64,000 nucleotides of DNA from Paenibacillus ihumii (GTDB lineage: Bacteria > Bacillota > Bacilli > Paenibacillales > Paenibacillaceae), in contig NZ_LN884298.1 of the NCBI RefSeq assembly GCF_001403875.1, positions 372,001 to 436,000 on the forward strand. Direction: 5' to 3'. Under the pieces are notes generated by a model. That model had not been told where the DNA came from and searched no databases. It saw only the letters and a list, made by a program, of their open reading frames with translations. Both the position numbers and the translations under genes were made by a program. Of this stretch, positions 35,849 to 44,938 are shown piece after piece. Position 1 is the first letter of the stretch, and each line of letters opens with the position of its first letter.

Positions 35849-36095
35849 GGGGCTGTCCAATAAGTCCCAAAAATAAAAGGTTGGAGGGAAAACGTAAAGC
35901 TTCCACTCCATCTTTGTAGTGGCCACCGCCTTTGTAAGAAAGCAGCGAGGCGGCTGCTTGCTGCTATCAGTAGATTGTGGGCTAAGGCCATAAGCCCAAA
36001 CTGCACATGAACCTTGTCCAAGCCTCGCAAAGAAAACCTGCAACACAATCGGTTGCCCCTTGGCCAAACACACTCTCTGCCTCGGATTACTCCTG
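35849..36095 (-). pseudogene. IS1182-type transposase remnant with right end
   Basis: The minus-strand frames carry a broken tail of an IS1182-like transposase: SVFGQ in one frame and RGLDKVHVQFGLMALAHNLL in another, matching the conserved C-terminal VFG...RG..KV..E....AHN pattern. Just beyond it lies GGGGCTGTCC (35849-35858), typical of IS1182 terminal repeats. No left end or complete frame was seen, so this is a decayed end fragment. Confidence 0.6.
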
Positions 36096-36270
36096 ATGTG
36101 ACCAAAAACGCTCCTTGCATCGGGTTACCTCTAATGTGACCAAGCACGCTCCTTGCATCGGATTACCCCTAATGTGACCAAGCACGCTCATGCCTCGGAT
36201 TACCCCTAATGTGACCAAGCACGCTCATGCCTCGGATTACCCCTGATGTACCAAGCACGCTCATGCCTCC
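36081..36270. repeat. 37-38-bp tandem repeat, about five copies
   Basis: Units contain TCGGATTACCCCTAATGTG followed by ACCAAGCACGCTC. The GGATTAC core is at 36084, 36122, 36160, 36197 and 36234. The whole unit repeats without unique spacers, so it is a minisatellite, not CRISPR. It begins at the end of the transposase remnant. Confidence 0.85.
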
Positions 36271-36303
36271 CTTACGCCAAGCTAATCGCGGATTTCACGT
36301 TCT

Positions 36304-36485
36304 AAATGGATTTATAGTAGTTAGTTTCTGCGGCAAGGAAAGAAAAGTAGATTTAAATGGATTTCATGTCGTTAGAAGAAGGGAGATCGCTATCATAGGC
36401 CGGATTCTGGATTTTAAATGCATGAAATCCATCTAATCCTCCAAAACATTCGTTTAGAGCATAATTAGATACATGAATTCCATTT
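36304..36485. repeat. Structured dispersed repeat, copy B
   Basis: Second copy of the element at 10864-11045, same length and orientation, with the four 21-nt arms preserved at the same offsets. It is followed by four ~50-bp degenerate units (36487-36675) of the same kind as beside copy A, and then by a minus-strand gene terminator. Confidence 0.8.
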
Positions 36486-36486
36486 A

Positions 36487-36675
36487 GTGATCGTGTTCAA
36501 GAACTTACCTAACATAAGCCAAGGAGTGAGGTTTCAGTGATCGTGTTCAACAACTTACCTAACATAAGCTAGGGAGTGGGGTTTTAGTGTTTGAGTCGAC
36601 GGCTTATATAACATAGGCCAAAGGGTAGGATTTTAGAGTTCGATAGCCTATATAAGATGAGCCAAAGAATAGGTC
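36487..36675. repeat. About 50-bp tandem repeat beside copy B
   Basis: Four units built on AGTGATCGTGTTCAACAACT and then TACCTAACATAAGCCAAGG; the last two resemble the units near copy A more closely. Confidence 0.65.
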
Positions 36676-36713
36676 GCCGGCAAGAGAGAGATTCCGCAGA
36701 AGCGGATAGCCTT

Positions 36714-36768
36714 CAAAAAGAAAGGGACGCCCCCAGTCATTTATGATGACTTCTGAGACAGCCCTTTC
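36714..36768 (-). terminator. Terminator after the small Sm-like-fold gene
   Basis: On the minus strand AAAGGG and AAGTCAT pair with AATGACT and CCCTTT, then CTTTTTG follows. Pairing is interrupted, so strength is uncertain. Confidence 0.65.
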
Positions 36769-36783
36769 AGCATAACCATACGT

Positions 36784-37014
36784 TTAAATCAAAGCGATCG
36801 CCAGCAGCGTAAACAGGCTTAGCGTCAAAATTTCACCGCCATAAAAGCCTGGATAGAATGCCGAGGTTTTGACAACCCCTCTGGGATCGGGACGCAAATA
36901 AACGTTGTTGTAGTCTACATCAACTATAGTTCCCGAGTACTGCCGCCCGTCCCTGGTCAGAATGCGAACCCTTTTATTTTTACAGCGCAGGCAATTATAA
37001 TAGGCTTCAACCAA
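36784..37014 (-). CDS. Small protein of unknown function, possible Sm-like fold
   Basis: 76 aa from TTG 37014, chosen because GGGAGG lies 9 nt away; an ATG at 37023 directly abuts that site and is too close. After a CLRC pair comes RVRILTRDGRQYSGTIVDVD-type sequence that resembles a strongly bent beta-barrel of the Sm/SH3 kind, then a hydrophobic C-terminus (LTLSLFTLLAIALI) that could sit in the membrane. I do not recognise the family; it may be a genus-specific spore or envelope protein. Confidence 0.7.
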   Translation of the reverse strand: MVEAYYNCLRCKNKRVRILTRDGRQYSGTIVDVDYNNVYLRPDPRGVVKTSAFYPGFYGGEILTLSLFTLLAIALI

Positions 37015-37118
37015 AATCCTCATCCTCCCTATTCATATTACATATTAGTCTATGAGAGGAATGAGGGACGGTAACGGCTCAGGTCTATAGGCGGCGAGAC
37101 CATTTATTGCAGACTTAC

Positions 37119-38192
37119 CTAGGATATTCTCTTATCCTTCTTAATCTGCTTGCTGCGCAGCTGACCGCAGGCCGCATCGATATCCGTGCCATGCTCCAGA
37201 CGGACGCTGCAGTTGATTCCCTGCTTCTTCATCACATCATAAAAGGCCAGAATCGATTCCTTGCGGCTTCTCTGGTACTGGCCGTGTTCATCCACAGGGT
37301 TGTAAGGGATGAGGTTGACCGTAACTCCGCCCCGGCGAGTGCCGATCAGCTCAGCAAGCTCCAGCGCATGCTCTGGACCATCGTTAACGTCTCTTAGCAA
37401 AATATATTCCAGGGTAACCTTGCGATTCGATTTAGCCAGGTAGTAGTCTACAGCCTCCATCAGTTGCTCGATCGGGATGGCCCGGTTGATCTTCATAATG
37501 CGCGTCCGCAGCTCATTGTTGGGGGCATGCAGTGATATCGCCAGGTTGACCTTCAGGTCGGAGTCGGCAAACTCAATGATTTTGTCCGCGAGGCCGCTTG
37601 TGGATACGGTAATGCGGCGCGGACCGATGGCCAGACCCTTGTGGTCCTTCACCGTACGAATAAAGTTGGATACGTTCGTAAAGTTATCAAACGGCTCGCC
37701 GATGCCCATAACGACGATATGGCTTACCCGTTCCTCCTGTCCAGCCTCATCCAAATGGAACTGTACTTTCATGATTTGTTCCACGATTTCGGCGCTCGTT
37801 AAATCACGGCTCTTCTTCAGCAATCCGCTCGCGCAGAAGCTGCAGCCGATATTGCAGCCGACCTGTGTGGTGACGCAGACGGAGAGACCGAACTTATGCC
37901 TCATTAAAACCGTCTCAATCAGATTGCCGTCCGCCAGTTTAAAGAGAAACTTGACTGTTCCGTCCGCAGACTGCTGCTTCACCTGCTCTGTCAGCGTCTC
38001 CATCACGAAATTCTCTTCCAGCAGCGCAACAACCTCAGGCCTGACGTCATTCATATCCGCGAAGCTGTGTACCCGTTTGCGGTAAAGCCAATCCCATACC
38101 TGGAGCGCGCGTGATTTCTTGTGTCCCCGCTCCTCCAGCCAGGCGATCAGCTGATCTAGCGTAAATCCATAAATGGATGATGTATTCAACAT
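37119..38192 (-). CDS. rlmN: RlmN-type radical SAM rRNA methyltransferase
   Basis: 357 aa. Radical-SAM cluster motif CNIGCSFC (about 113-120), [20 protein letters not shown], and the C-terminal methyl-carrying Cys in DIDAACGQL. These fit RlmN, which methylates A2503 of 23S rRNA at C2 (and tRNA A37 in some species). The related resistance enzyme Cfr has GMGEALAN and FSLHSP at the corresponding places, so a Cfr function is unlikely. Paenibacilli often carry more than one RlmN-like gene. Monocistronic. Confidence 0.9.
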   Translation of the reverse strand: MLNTSSIYGFTLDQLIAWLEERGHKKSRALQVWDWLYRKRVHSFADMNDVRPEVVALLEENFVMETLTEQVKQQSADGTVKFLFKLADGNLIETVLMRHKFGLSVCVTTQVGCNIGCSFCASGLLKKSRDLTSAEIVEQIMKVQFHLDEAGQEERVSHIVVMGIGEPFDNFTNVSNFIRTVKDHKGLAIGPRRITVSTSGLADKIIEFADSDLKVNLAISLHAPNNELRTRIMKINRAIPIEQLMEAVDYYLAKSNRKVTLEYILLRDVNDGPEHALELAELIGTRRGGVTVNLIPYNPVDEHGQYQRSRKESILAFYDVMKKQGINCSVRLEHGTDIDAACGQLRSKQIKKDKRIS

Positions 38193-38408
38193 GTTTTATC
38201 CTCTTTTCAGAATTTAAAATTCTGTTTATTATTGTCCCAAATCTTTTTTATGAAAACAAGGCTCTATTATTGAGAAATATATCCGAAAGTGTAACTTTAG
38301 CCCCCTGCCGACGTCTACATAATTAAGCGAACGGTGAAACAGGCCGTTTGAATCATAAATAATAACCAGCCCCGCCCATGCAACAACGGGGGCAGAAATG
38401 GAGTTGCT

Positions 38409-39305
38409 GTGCTTATGGCCGGAAAAATCATCTTGGCCGGGGGAACCGGCTTTATCGGAACCTACTTAAGTGACAAGTTTCAACAGCAAGGCTATGAAGT
38501 AATACATATTTCCAGACGGCCTGGACATATTTCTTGGCAGAATCACAAGGACATTGTAGAAGCTCTAGAACAAGCGGAGATGCTGATCAATCTGGCGGGA
38601 AAGTCCGTCGACTGCCGCTATACGGAGAAGAACAGGAAGGCCATTATAGATTCGCGTACGGAGACGACTCAGCTTCTTGGCGCTGCCGTGCTAGCCTGCA
38701 AGCAGCCGCCTGCGTTGTGGATCAATTCAAGCACAGCCACGATCTACAGGCATGCTGAGGATCGCCCGATGACGGAAGCGGGCGGCGAGATCGGAACCGG
38801 CTTCTCCGTCGAGGTGGCCAAAGCGTGGGAGCAGGCCTTCTTCTCCTTCAAATTACCGGCAACAAGACAGGCTGCGCTGCGCATCGCCATTGTCCTTGGC
38901 GAACACGGAGGCGTGATGACGCCATACAAGAACCTCGTCCGCTTCGGGCTTGGCGGTGTTCAGGGGCCTGGTACCCAGCGTTTCAGCTGGATTCACATCG
39001 AGGACATTTACGGAATCATCTCGTTTCTCCAGGCTAGGGAAGATTTGAGCGGCGTGTTTAACTGCGCCTCCCCGAATCCTGTCACGAATCGGGAGCTCAT
39101 GAGCGAGCTGCGGCGGGTGATGAACCGCAGTTTCGGACTGCCCTCGCCGAAGTGGCTGCTGGAGCTGGGCGCCGTGATGATCCAGACGGAGACGGAGCTG
39201 ATTCTAAAGAGCCGCTGGGTGATCCCCGAGCGTTTGGAGAGGGAAGGCTACACGTTTAAGTTTCCTCATCTGGACCAGACGCTGCGTGATATTTTACAAG
39301 GATAG
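38409..39305 (+). CDS. TIGR01777 family epimerase-like protein
   Basis: 298 aa, NAD(P)-binding Rossmann protein: GGTGFIGTYLSDKF near residues 10-23, NLAGKSVDCRYT (about 62-73), WINSSTATIYR, and FSWIHIEDI. All are marks of the TIGR01777/YfcH group, close to nucleoside-sugar epimerases. Physiological substrate unknown. GTG 38409 (GGAG 5 nt upstream) or ATG 38415 could be used. Followed by a glycerophosphodiesterase gene 10 nt downstream, probably as an operon. Confidence 0.9.
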   Translation: MLMAGKIILAGGTGFIGTYLSDKFQQQGYEVIHISRRPGHISWQNHKDIVEALEQAEMLINLAGKSVDCRYTEKNRKAIIDSRTETTQLLGAAVLACKQPPALWINSSTATIYRHAEDRPMTEAGGEIGTGFSVEVAKAWEQAFFSFKLPATRQAALRIAIVLGEHGGVMTPYKNLVRFGLGGVQGPGTQRFSWIHIEDIYGIISFLQAREDLSGVFNCASPNPVTNRELMSELRRVMNRSFGLPSPKWLLELGAVMIQTETELILKSRWVIPERLEREGYTFKFPHLDQTLRDILQG

Positions 39306-39315
39306 GAACGTGAAA

Positions 39316-40287
39316 ATGAAGCGAAAAAAAGGACTGCAGCGAGCATTTTTATTTCTGCTCATTTTATCAGCATTTATCTACTTAAATAATTCTTCTCTGC
39401 TCGCCAAGGGGCGCAACGGCTCCTCCTTCTTGCTGGCCCACCGCGGGCTGGGGCAGACCTTCAGCATGGAAGGTATAGAAGGAGACACCTGCACGGCCAC
39501 CCGAATTTTCGAGCCGGAGCACCCTTACTTGGAGAATACGATTCCCTCGATGGAAGCGGCCTTTGATGCTGGAGCGGATATGGTTGAGCTGGACATTAAG
39601 CCTACGAAGGACGGGCATTTCGCTGTTTTTCATGATTGGACGCTAGAATGCCGGACGAATGTCCAGGGCATGGTCAGTGACTATACGATGGACGAGCTGA
39701 AGGAAATCGATATCGGTTACGGTTATACGGCGGATAACGGCGCAACCTACCCTTTTCGCGGCAAAGGAACAGGGCTGATGCCTTCGCTGGATGAGGTGCT
39801 GGCTTATTTTCCCGAGGGCTCCTTCCTGATTCATATTAAAAGCAATGATTCTGGCGAAGGCCGCCAGCTTGCACGATATCTGAGTAAGCTTCCGGAGGAA
39901 CGCCGGGCTCAACTGGCTGTCTATGGCGGAGATGCCCCTATAGCTGCACTGCAGGAGGATTTGCCAGGGTTGAGAGTGATGTCAAAGGCTACGTTAAAAA
40001 GCTGCCTCCTGTCGTATGAAGGGATCGGTTGGACCGGATATGTGCCGGCCGGCTGCAGGAATACGCAGCTGCATATTCCCGAGAGGTTCGCCCCCTGGCT
40101 ATGGGGCTGGCCGAATAAATTTTTGAACCGGATGGATGACGCCGGCACACGGGTGATCGTTGTCGCAGGCAGCGGGGAGTGGTCGGAAGGATTTGATACC
40201 GCAGAGGATTTAACAAGGCTTCCCAAAGGCTATACCGGTGGGATCTGGACGAACAGAATTGATCGGATCGCACCGGCCGTGAAATAG
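39316..40287 (+). CDS. Glycerophosphodiester phosphodiesterase family protein
   Basis: 323 aa from ATG 39316 (AGGA 8 nt upstream). N-terminal signal anchor (about 8-28), then the GDPD TIM-barrel: catalytic LLAHRGLG, ENTIPSMEAAFDAGADMVEL, DIKPTKDGHFAVFHDWTLE and the late strand IKSND. An insertion with CTATRIFEPEHPYLENT between the first His and the Glu pair is typical of this membrane-attached subgroup. Expected to hydrolyse deacylated phospholipids or teichoic-type glycerophosphodiesters outside the cell. Confidence 0.88.
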   Translation: MKRKKGLQRAFLFLLILSAFIYLNNSSLLAKGRNGSSFLLAHRGLGQTFSMEGIEGDTCTATRIFEPEHPYLENTIPSMEAAFDAGADMVELDIKPTKDGHFAVFHDWTLECRTNVQGMVSDYTMDELKEIDIGYGYTADNGATYPFRGKGTGLMPSLDEVLAYFPEGSFLIHIKSNDSGEGRQLARYLSKLPEERRAQLAVYGGDAPIAALQEDLPGLRVMSKATLKSCLLSYEGIGWTGYVPAGCRNTQLHIPERFAPWLWGWPNKFLNRMDDAGTRVIVVAGSGEWSEGFDTAEDLTRLPKGYTGGIWTNRIDRIAPAVK

Positions 40288-40344
40288 GCCATGGAAGATC
40301 TCAGCCGCTGGCTTGCAGCGTAATGCTGCGAACAGATGGCAAAT

Positions 40345-40372
40345 AACCCGCTAAATGGTTTAGCGGGTTTTT
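40345..40372 (+). terminator. Intrinsic terminator
   Basis: AACCCGCTAAA-TGG-TTTAGCGGGTT with TTTTT following; ends the epimerase/phosphodiesterase operon. Confidence 0.93.
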
Positions 40373-40533
40373 GGGTATGACAAGGCTTGTATGCATATTT
40401 AGATGCTGGTGCACTGAGAGTAACCAGGGGTCGGGGCCTTAAGGAGTTCGAGGCATTTCCTTAGAAGCCTGCACTTGGCCATGTCCATCGCAGTTTAAGA
40501 ATGCGGCATTGTACTACCGACAAGGCAGCATTC

Positions 40534-41331
40534 TCAGGAGCCAGCGCCCTTGTAGCGCTTGACCCCCATATTCCAGGCCAACAAGCCTATGCCAAGGAAA
40601 ATAGCCCCCATCACCGGAGTAAGCAGGGCCATGCTTGTCATCTCTTCCCGCTGCAAGAACAGAGCAGCCGGATAGATGCCGACAAAGGCGAACGGGATAA
40701 CCCAGGTCAGCAGAATCTGGATCGTCCGGTTGTAAATCGTGACGGGATAGCGCCCATAGTTCTGAATATTGAACATGAGCGGAAGTATCCCAGTCGGCGC
40801 ATCCGAATAGAATGACAGCGAGGTGAGCGCGGTGTAGATGCCTGTATAAATCGCGACCGCGCAAAGCGTCAGAATGATGAGCGCCGGAATGGTCCACCAT
40901 TCGAATGGCAACCCAAGCTGACCGCCGCTGATAACCATTATGACAATGCCGACTACACCGCCGATCAGCGCGGGTGGATCGATATTTTCCAGGAAAATCT
41001 GGAATAGATGATGCGCCGGACGCGTCAGTACGCGGTCCATCTCTCCCTTAACGATGTAGCGCTCGCTGAAATTCCACATATTGACGAAGCAGCTGAAGAC
41101 GGCATAGGGGACCATGAAGAAGCCATAGACAAAAATAACCTCGTTCTGGCTCCAGCCGCCCAGGCTGTCGGTATGCATGAATACGACCAGAATGAAAATA
41201 AAGTTCGTCGCCTGGAACAGCAAGTCCGAGATCACCTCGACCCAGAAATCAGCACGGTAAGTAAGCCGGGTTTTCATGTAATTTTTGAAATATTCCACAA
41301 TTAAGCCTAAGTAATAGAACATCCTCGTCAT
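40534..41331 (-). CDS. ABC-2 type permease (second subunit)
   Basis: About 265 aa from ATG 41331 (or 41322); six hydrophobic segments, with the FYSDAPTGILPLMFN block and the N-terminal KTRLTYRADFWVEV helix seen in ABC-2 exporters of the DUF990/YhcN-like type. It starts 9 nt after the stop of the partner permease. Together with the ATPase it forms a three-gene exporter whose substrate cannot be told from sequence. Confidence 0.88.
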   Translation of the reverse strand: MTRMFYYLGLIVEYFKNYMKTRLTYRADFWVEVISDLLFQATNFIFILVVFMHTDSLGGWSQNEVIFVYGFFMVPYAVFSCFVNMWNFSERYIVKGEMDRVLTRPAHHLFQIFLENIDPPALIGGVVGIVIMVISGGQLGLPFEWWTIPALIILTLCAVAIYTGIYTALTSLSFYSDAPTGILPLMFNIQNYGRYPVTIYNRTIQILLTWVIPFAFVGIYPAALFLQREEMTSMALLTPVMGAIFLGIGLLAWNMGVKRYKGAGS

Positions 41332-41339
41332 GCCTCTCG

Positions 41340-42221
41340 TTAACCTCCTTGCACGAACAGGCGCTGCCGCGCCGCCCGGTATAACAGGATCATCGGGATG
41401 ATCAAGGCCGCGAACCAGAACACCTGAATGCCCAGCACGTTCCAAATGCCCACGCCCTGTACCCTGCCCGTAAAGACGGAGCCCGGCAAATAGGTGATCG
41501 CCTGAAAAGGCAGCACCTCAAGCACCTTGGACAGCCAGCCCGGAAACAGGCTGATTGGCACAATGAGCCCTGAGAAGAGATCGACGATCACTCGCTTCAT
41601 CCGCATGACGCCTTCGTTATTCTCGATGAAGAAGGCCGAGAGGCCCGTAATAACATTGATCTGCGAATTGATCAGGAAGCTGAAGACCAGCATGACCAGA
41701 AAGCCCGCCCAGGCCGATGGAGCCGTTGGCAGCTGCACCGGGAACAGGAGCATGGCGATGGCCATGCCGGGAATCATGAACAGCAGGAAGCGGAACATGC
41801 CCTCCCCGAGGCCCTGCATCATTTTGGCAAAGACATAGTTATACGGGCGTATGAATTGAATGGCAATGCTGCCGTCGCGGATATCGGTCGATATTTCCCG
41901 GTCCAGGTTGTTGAAATAGAATGCCCGGGCCATCCATGATACCGCAACGTAAGTCGTCATCTGCACAGCGGTGAAGCCTCCCAGCGAGTCTCCCTCGCCG
42001 TAAATAGCCTTCCAGGTGAAATAGTTGACCCCGATGTTGAGGGTATAGATGAGAATACCAGTGTAATAGTTGATGCGGTAAGCGAGCATGGTCAGAAACC
42101 GAATCCGGATAAAGTCTAAATACGCGCCCAGGAGCAGGCGTTTTCCGCTATGGCGCGAGTTTCGCCCTTCCGGGCGGGGCGGTCTGGGTGAAGACGGAGT
42201 AAATGAAAGACGCTTAGACAT
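41340..42221 (-). CDS. ABC-2 type permease (first subunit)
   Basis: 293 aa from ATG 42221 with GGAGG 6 nt upstream; the longer frame to 42314 would run back into the ATPase gene. Its start overlaps the ATPase stop by 8 nt. Six hydrophobic segments and the conserved REISTDIRDGSIAIQFIRP stretch in the first cytoplasmic loop. Partner of the permease downstream. Confidence 0.88.
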   Translation of the reverse strand: MSKRLSFTPSSPRPPRPEGRNSRHSGKRLLLGAYLDFIRIRFLTMLAYRINYYTGILIYTLNIGVNYFTWKAIYGEGDSLGGFTAVQMTTYVAVSWMARAFYFNNLDREISTDIRDGSIAIQFIRPYNYVFAKMMQGLGEGMFRFLLFMIPGMAIAMLLFPVQLPTAPSAWAGFLVMLVFSFLINSQINVITGLSAFFIENNEGVMRMKRVIVDLFSGLIVPISLFPGWLSKVLEVLPFQAITYLPGSVFTGRVQGVGIWNVLGIQVFWFAALIIPMILLYRAARQRLFVQGG

Positions 42222-43272
42222 GGGGGGCCTCCGTTGTTTCGGCCATGAAGGATCCCGCCGCTTCCTCCGGCTTGTTCGCCGACCCGGATTGATAGATGCT
42301 GCGTACGATTTCATCGGTATTCGTCTCGATTATTTTGATATCCGTAATGTCGGCCTGTCCCACGACGCGGCCGAGCACGTCGGATACGTTGAGCTCCAGC
42401 GGAATCCAGACCTTGGCATTGAGCTCGTTCTCGGCTGACCATGTCACGGCCAACCCTTCCGTCCATTGCCGCAGCGTCTCCAGCTTCGTCGCCCTTCCGA
42501 ATTGGAACAGCACCTCACGCCCCGTGCCCCAGCGCTGCTTCAGCTCCTCCAGCCCGCCGTCGTAAATGATCCGTCCATCATCCAGCATGATGACGCGGGA
42601 GCAAAGGGCCTCGATATCCTGCAAGTCATGCGTCGTCAGCAGGATCGTCGTGCCGTGCTCGCGGTTCATGTCCTTGAGGAAGTCGCGAATTTCCGACTTC
42701 ACCATGATATCGAGCCCGATCGTCGGCTCGTCAAGGAACAGAATCGACGGGTTATGCAGCAGCGCGGCGACGAGTTCACAGCGCATGCGCTGCCCCAGGC
42801 TGAGCTTGCGCACCGGACGATTCAGCAGATCCTGGAGCTTCAGGCGCTCCACAAGCTCGTCCAGCCGCTTCTTGAAGTCCTGCTCGGGCACCCGGTATAC
42901 CTTCCGCAGCAGCTGGAACGATTCGATGACGCCGATGTCCCACCACAGCTGGCTGCGCTGCCCGAAGACGACGCCGATATTCTGCACGAAGCGCTCCCGC
43001 TCCTCGTAGGGCACGTAGCCGCCTACCTTGAGATGACCGGAGGTCGGCACCAGTATGCCGGTGAGCATCTTGATGGTCGTCGATTTGCCCGCGCCGTTCT
43101 CCCCGATGTAGCCGCAAATTTCGCCTTGGGGAATAGCGAATGTAATATCTTTTACGGCAATGACCTCCTGGTATTGCCGTTTGAACAAGTCCGCAAAGGC
43201 CCCTTTGAGGCCTTCGCGGTTTTTTTGTATTTTGAATGCTTTGCGCAAATCCTGCACTTCTATCGCGTTCAT
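42214..43272 (-). CDS. ABC-2 exporter ATP-binding protein
   Basis: 352 aa. Walker A GENGAGKS (about 57-64), VVFGQRSQLWWD Q-loop region, signature in the variant form LSLGQRMR instead of LSGGQ, Walker B ILFLDEPTIGLD, switch TTHDLQD. The C-terminal ~110 residues are an extra regulatory domain. This variant signature with the RSQLWW block is characteristic of a large group of exporters with two different ABC-2 permeases, which follow here. Confidence 0.92.
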   Translation of the reverse strand: MNAIEVQDLRKAFKIQKNREGLKGAFADLFKRQYQEVIAVKDITFAIPQGEICGYIGENGAGKSTTIKMLTGILVPTSGHLKVGGYVPYEERERFVQNIGVVFGQRSQLWWDIGVIESFQLLRKVYRVPEQDFKKRLDELVERLKLQDLLNRPVRKLSLGQRMRCELVAALLHNPSILFLDEPTIGLDIMVKSEIRDFLKDMNREHGTTILLTTHDLQDIEALCSRVIMLDDGRIIYDGGLEELKQRWGTGREVLFQFGRATKLETLRQWTEGLAVTWSAENELNAKVWIPLELNVSDVLGRVVGQADITDIKIIETNTDEIVRSIYQSGSANKPEEAAGSFMAETTEAPHV

Positions 43273-44082
43273 ATCTATCTACCTCGCTAACGATGTCTTT
43301 CTTCATGTTCCGTCCAAGCTCCTATTATAAATTACAACCTCTGAAACCTCTACATCAAATGATCAACTGGATGTAAAGGCAATATTTACCGTATATCTGC
43401 TGGAGCAGCGGTGAAGGGCTTGCTAGAGCAATGGCGCGAGCAAAGGTGCCGGATTTGTTGGAGGAACGATACGGGGTTTGCAGAGGTACGCAATGCGGAT
43501 TGTTAGAGAACAGGACAGGGGTTGCCACAGCTAAGATGTGGATTTGCTAGAGCTACGGTTCGTGGCTTGCAGTATCAGCAGGAGTTCGATTAGGTATGGG
43601 CATGGAAAGACTTGAACTAGACAAGCTTTGACGAGAAAGGCGGGTTGCGATAGGCAGGAACGAAGTTGAACATGGTGGCGTAGCAGGGAAGGTGGGCGGA
43701 GGACACCACGGGCTGGTTAAACTTGGATAGCCGAGTAAAATCGTTAAATTGGGTGATTGGCGTGCGAACTAGCAAGGTGGCAGGTTATAAAGTAAGCTTG
43801 CGGACAGGAGATCCGCTATTTCTTGTTTTGGCCGGAATTTGAGCGTTTATCGGACCCAGAAGCCCTTATTTGCAAAAATAAGCTGCAAGTTGACTGAATT
43901 TGAGTGTAATAGCGGAACTAGGGTCCGTAAGCAGAGTGTTTTACCCCATTTTCGTCGGAATAGCGGAACCAGGGTCCGTTATGAATCGTGAAGGACGGCT
44001 ATCGCTAATCAACGTACCCTAACCGACCATTTTTGCAACGATCAATAATGGGACTCTCTGATTCCAGAGTTCCCTATATATT
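43273..44082. repeat. Repeat-filled spacer: 22-bp minisatellite and REP-like copies
   Basis: No gene seen. At about 43416-43585 a degenerate 22-23-bp unit (GGATTTGCTAGAG plus variable bases) recurs at 43451, 43474, 43497, 43519, 43540 and 43562. At 43908-43928 and 43959-43979 a 21-bp element AATAGCGGAACTAGGGTCCG+T repeats 51 bp apart, and an inverted partner CGGACCC lies near 43853. These CGGAAC..GGGTCCG elements look like a REP-type family. Confidence 0.6.
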
Positions 44083-44137
44083 AAAAAAACGCCTTACCGA
44101 GACGGTTCGCAAAGCAGTCTCTTATCGGCGTCTTTTT
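44083..44137. terminator. Bidirectional intrinsic terminator
   Basis: ACGCC and GAGAC pair with GTCTC and GGCGT; the plus strand ends in TTTTT and the minus strand in a run of seven T. It serves the minus-strand GyrI-like gene. Confidence 0.75.
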
Positions 44138-44167
44138 AGTGGAAATTCGGCCTTTCGATTTCACCAT

Positions 44168-44240
44168 ACTGCTTTCTGCGTGCTAAACTGCTTTCTTCGT
44201 ACTAAGCTGCTTTCTGCGTACTATTTCTGCGTACTAAATT
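44168..44240. repeat. 18-19-bp tandem repeat, four copies
   Basis: TGCTTTCTGCGTACTAAAC-like units directly downstream of the GyrI-like gene, the last one shortened. Confidence 0.8.
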
Positions 44241-44255
44241 GGAGGAGCAAACGGA

Positions 44256-44759
44256 CTAATCCTCTAGAACAGGGATCATGATCGTAAACTTAGGGTGTGA
44301 GCTGTAAGGATCCTGGTCGCTTGGATATATTTCGAAATGCGTCAGCTCCTTTTCCTCCTGCGGCTGCGTCTTGAGGCCCTGCTGTTCGATCCAGGCATAA
44401 ATGCTGCTGTACGATTCGCTGATATTTTCCTCGGCCCGGTGCTCGTATTTCACATATTTCATTGCCTGTACTTGGACTTTCACCATTCCTTCGGGGATTT
44501 GCTCTTCCCCGGGGTCAGCGACCTCGAATACCGCGTAATGAACGAATCCGTCCCCACCTGGATAAGCGTGGTAAGATAAGCCGTAAAAATTGCCAGGATC
44601 AACAATACCGCGGATTTCCACGCGCCGTTGCAGCAGCTTCTCATGGATTGCGCGTATACCGCCGGCACCCGCCTCGGCAAATGTACCCTCCCAACGTAGT
44701 CCAATCGCGCTAAAGGCTTGCTTAGTTACAATGGTTGCCATCATATTCGTCTGCTCCAT
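44256..44759 (-). CDS. GyrI-like / effector-binding domain protein
   Basis: 167 aa, a free-standing GyrI-like (AraC effector-binding) domain: FSAIGLRWEGTFAEA at the start, GLSYHAYPGGDGFVHYAVFEV in the middle and ISESYSSIYAWIEQQGL near the end. These domains bind small hydrophobic molecules; alone they serve as ligand binders or toxin/stress antagonists. GAGAGGTG precedes the ATG. A frameshifted AraC/GyrI gene lies 500 bp away on the other strand. Confidence 0.85.
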   Translation of the reverse strand: MEQTNMMATIVTKQAFSAIGLRWEGTFAEAGAGGIRAIHEKLLQRRVEIRGIVDPGNFYGLSYHAYPGGDGFVHYAVFEVADPGEEQIPEGMVKVQVQAMKYVKYEHRAEENISESYSSIYAWIEQQGLKTQPQEEKELTHFEIYPSDQDPYSSHPKFTIMIPVLED

Positions 44760-44938
44760 TACTCACCTCTCCCTATCATTGAAAATATTACTTGTCCCCG
44801 AATCCCATTTTACTACAACACACTTACAAAATCTGTAACAAGTGTACAAATACCCAAAAATCCGCCCCTGGATCGATTCTTTGAGAAAATGGGTTTCGGA
44901 CCGAAGTTACGCCATTTAATTTCACTTCTGACCCTGTC

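Noticed and set aside
36081-36270. Possible CRISPR array
   Set aside because: The whole 37-38-bp unit repeats, with no unique spacers between short repeats, and no cas genes are near; it is a minisatellite. The same holds for 10621-10862.
36227-36436. 69-aa plus-strand ORF over copy B of the dispersed repeat
   Set aside because: It merely reads through the structured repeat; the matching stretch of copy A is not an open frame with a start and site.
37119-38192. Cfr-type antibiotic resistance methyltransferase
   Set aside because: The GIGEPFDNF and ISLHAPN motifs match RlmN rather than Cfr.
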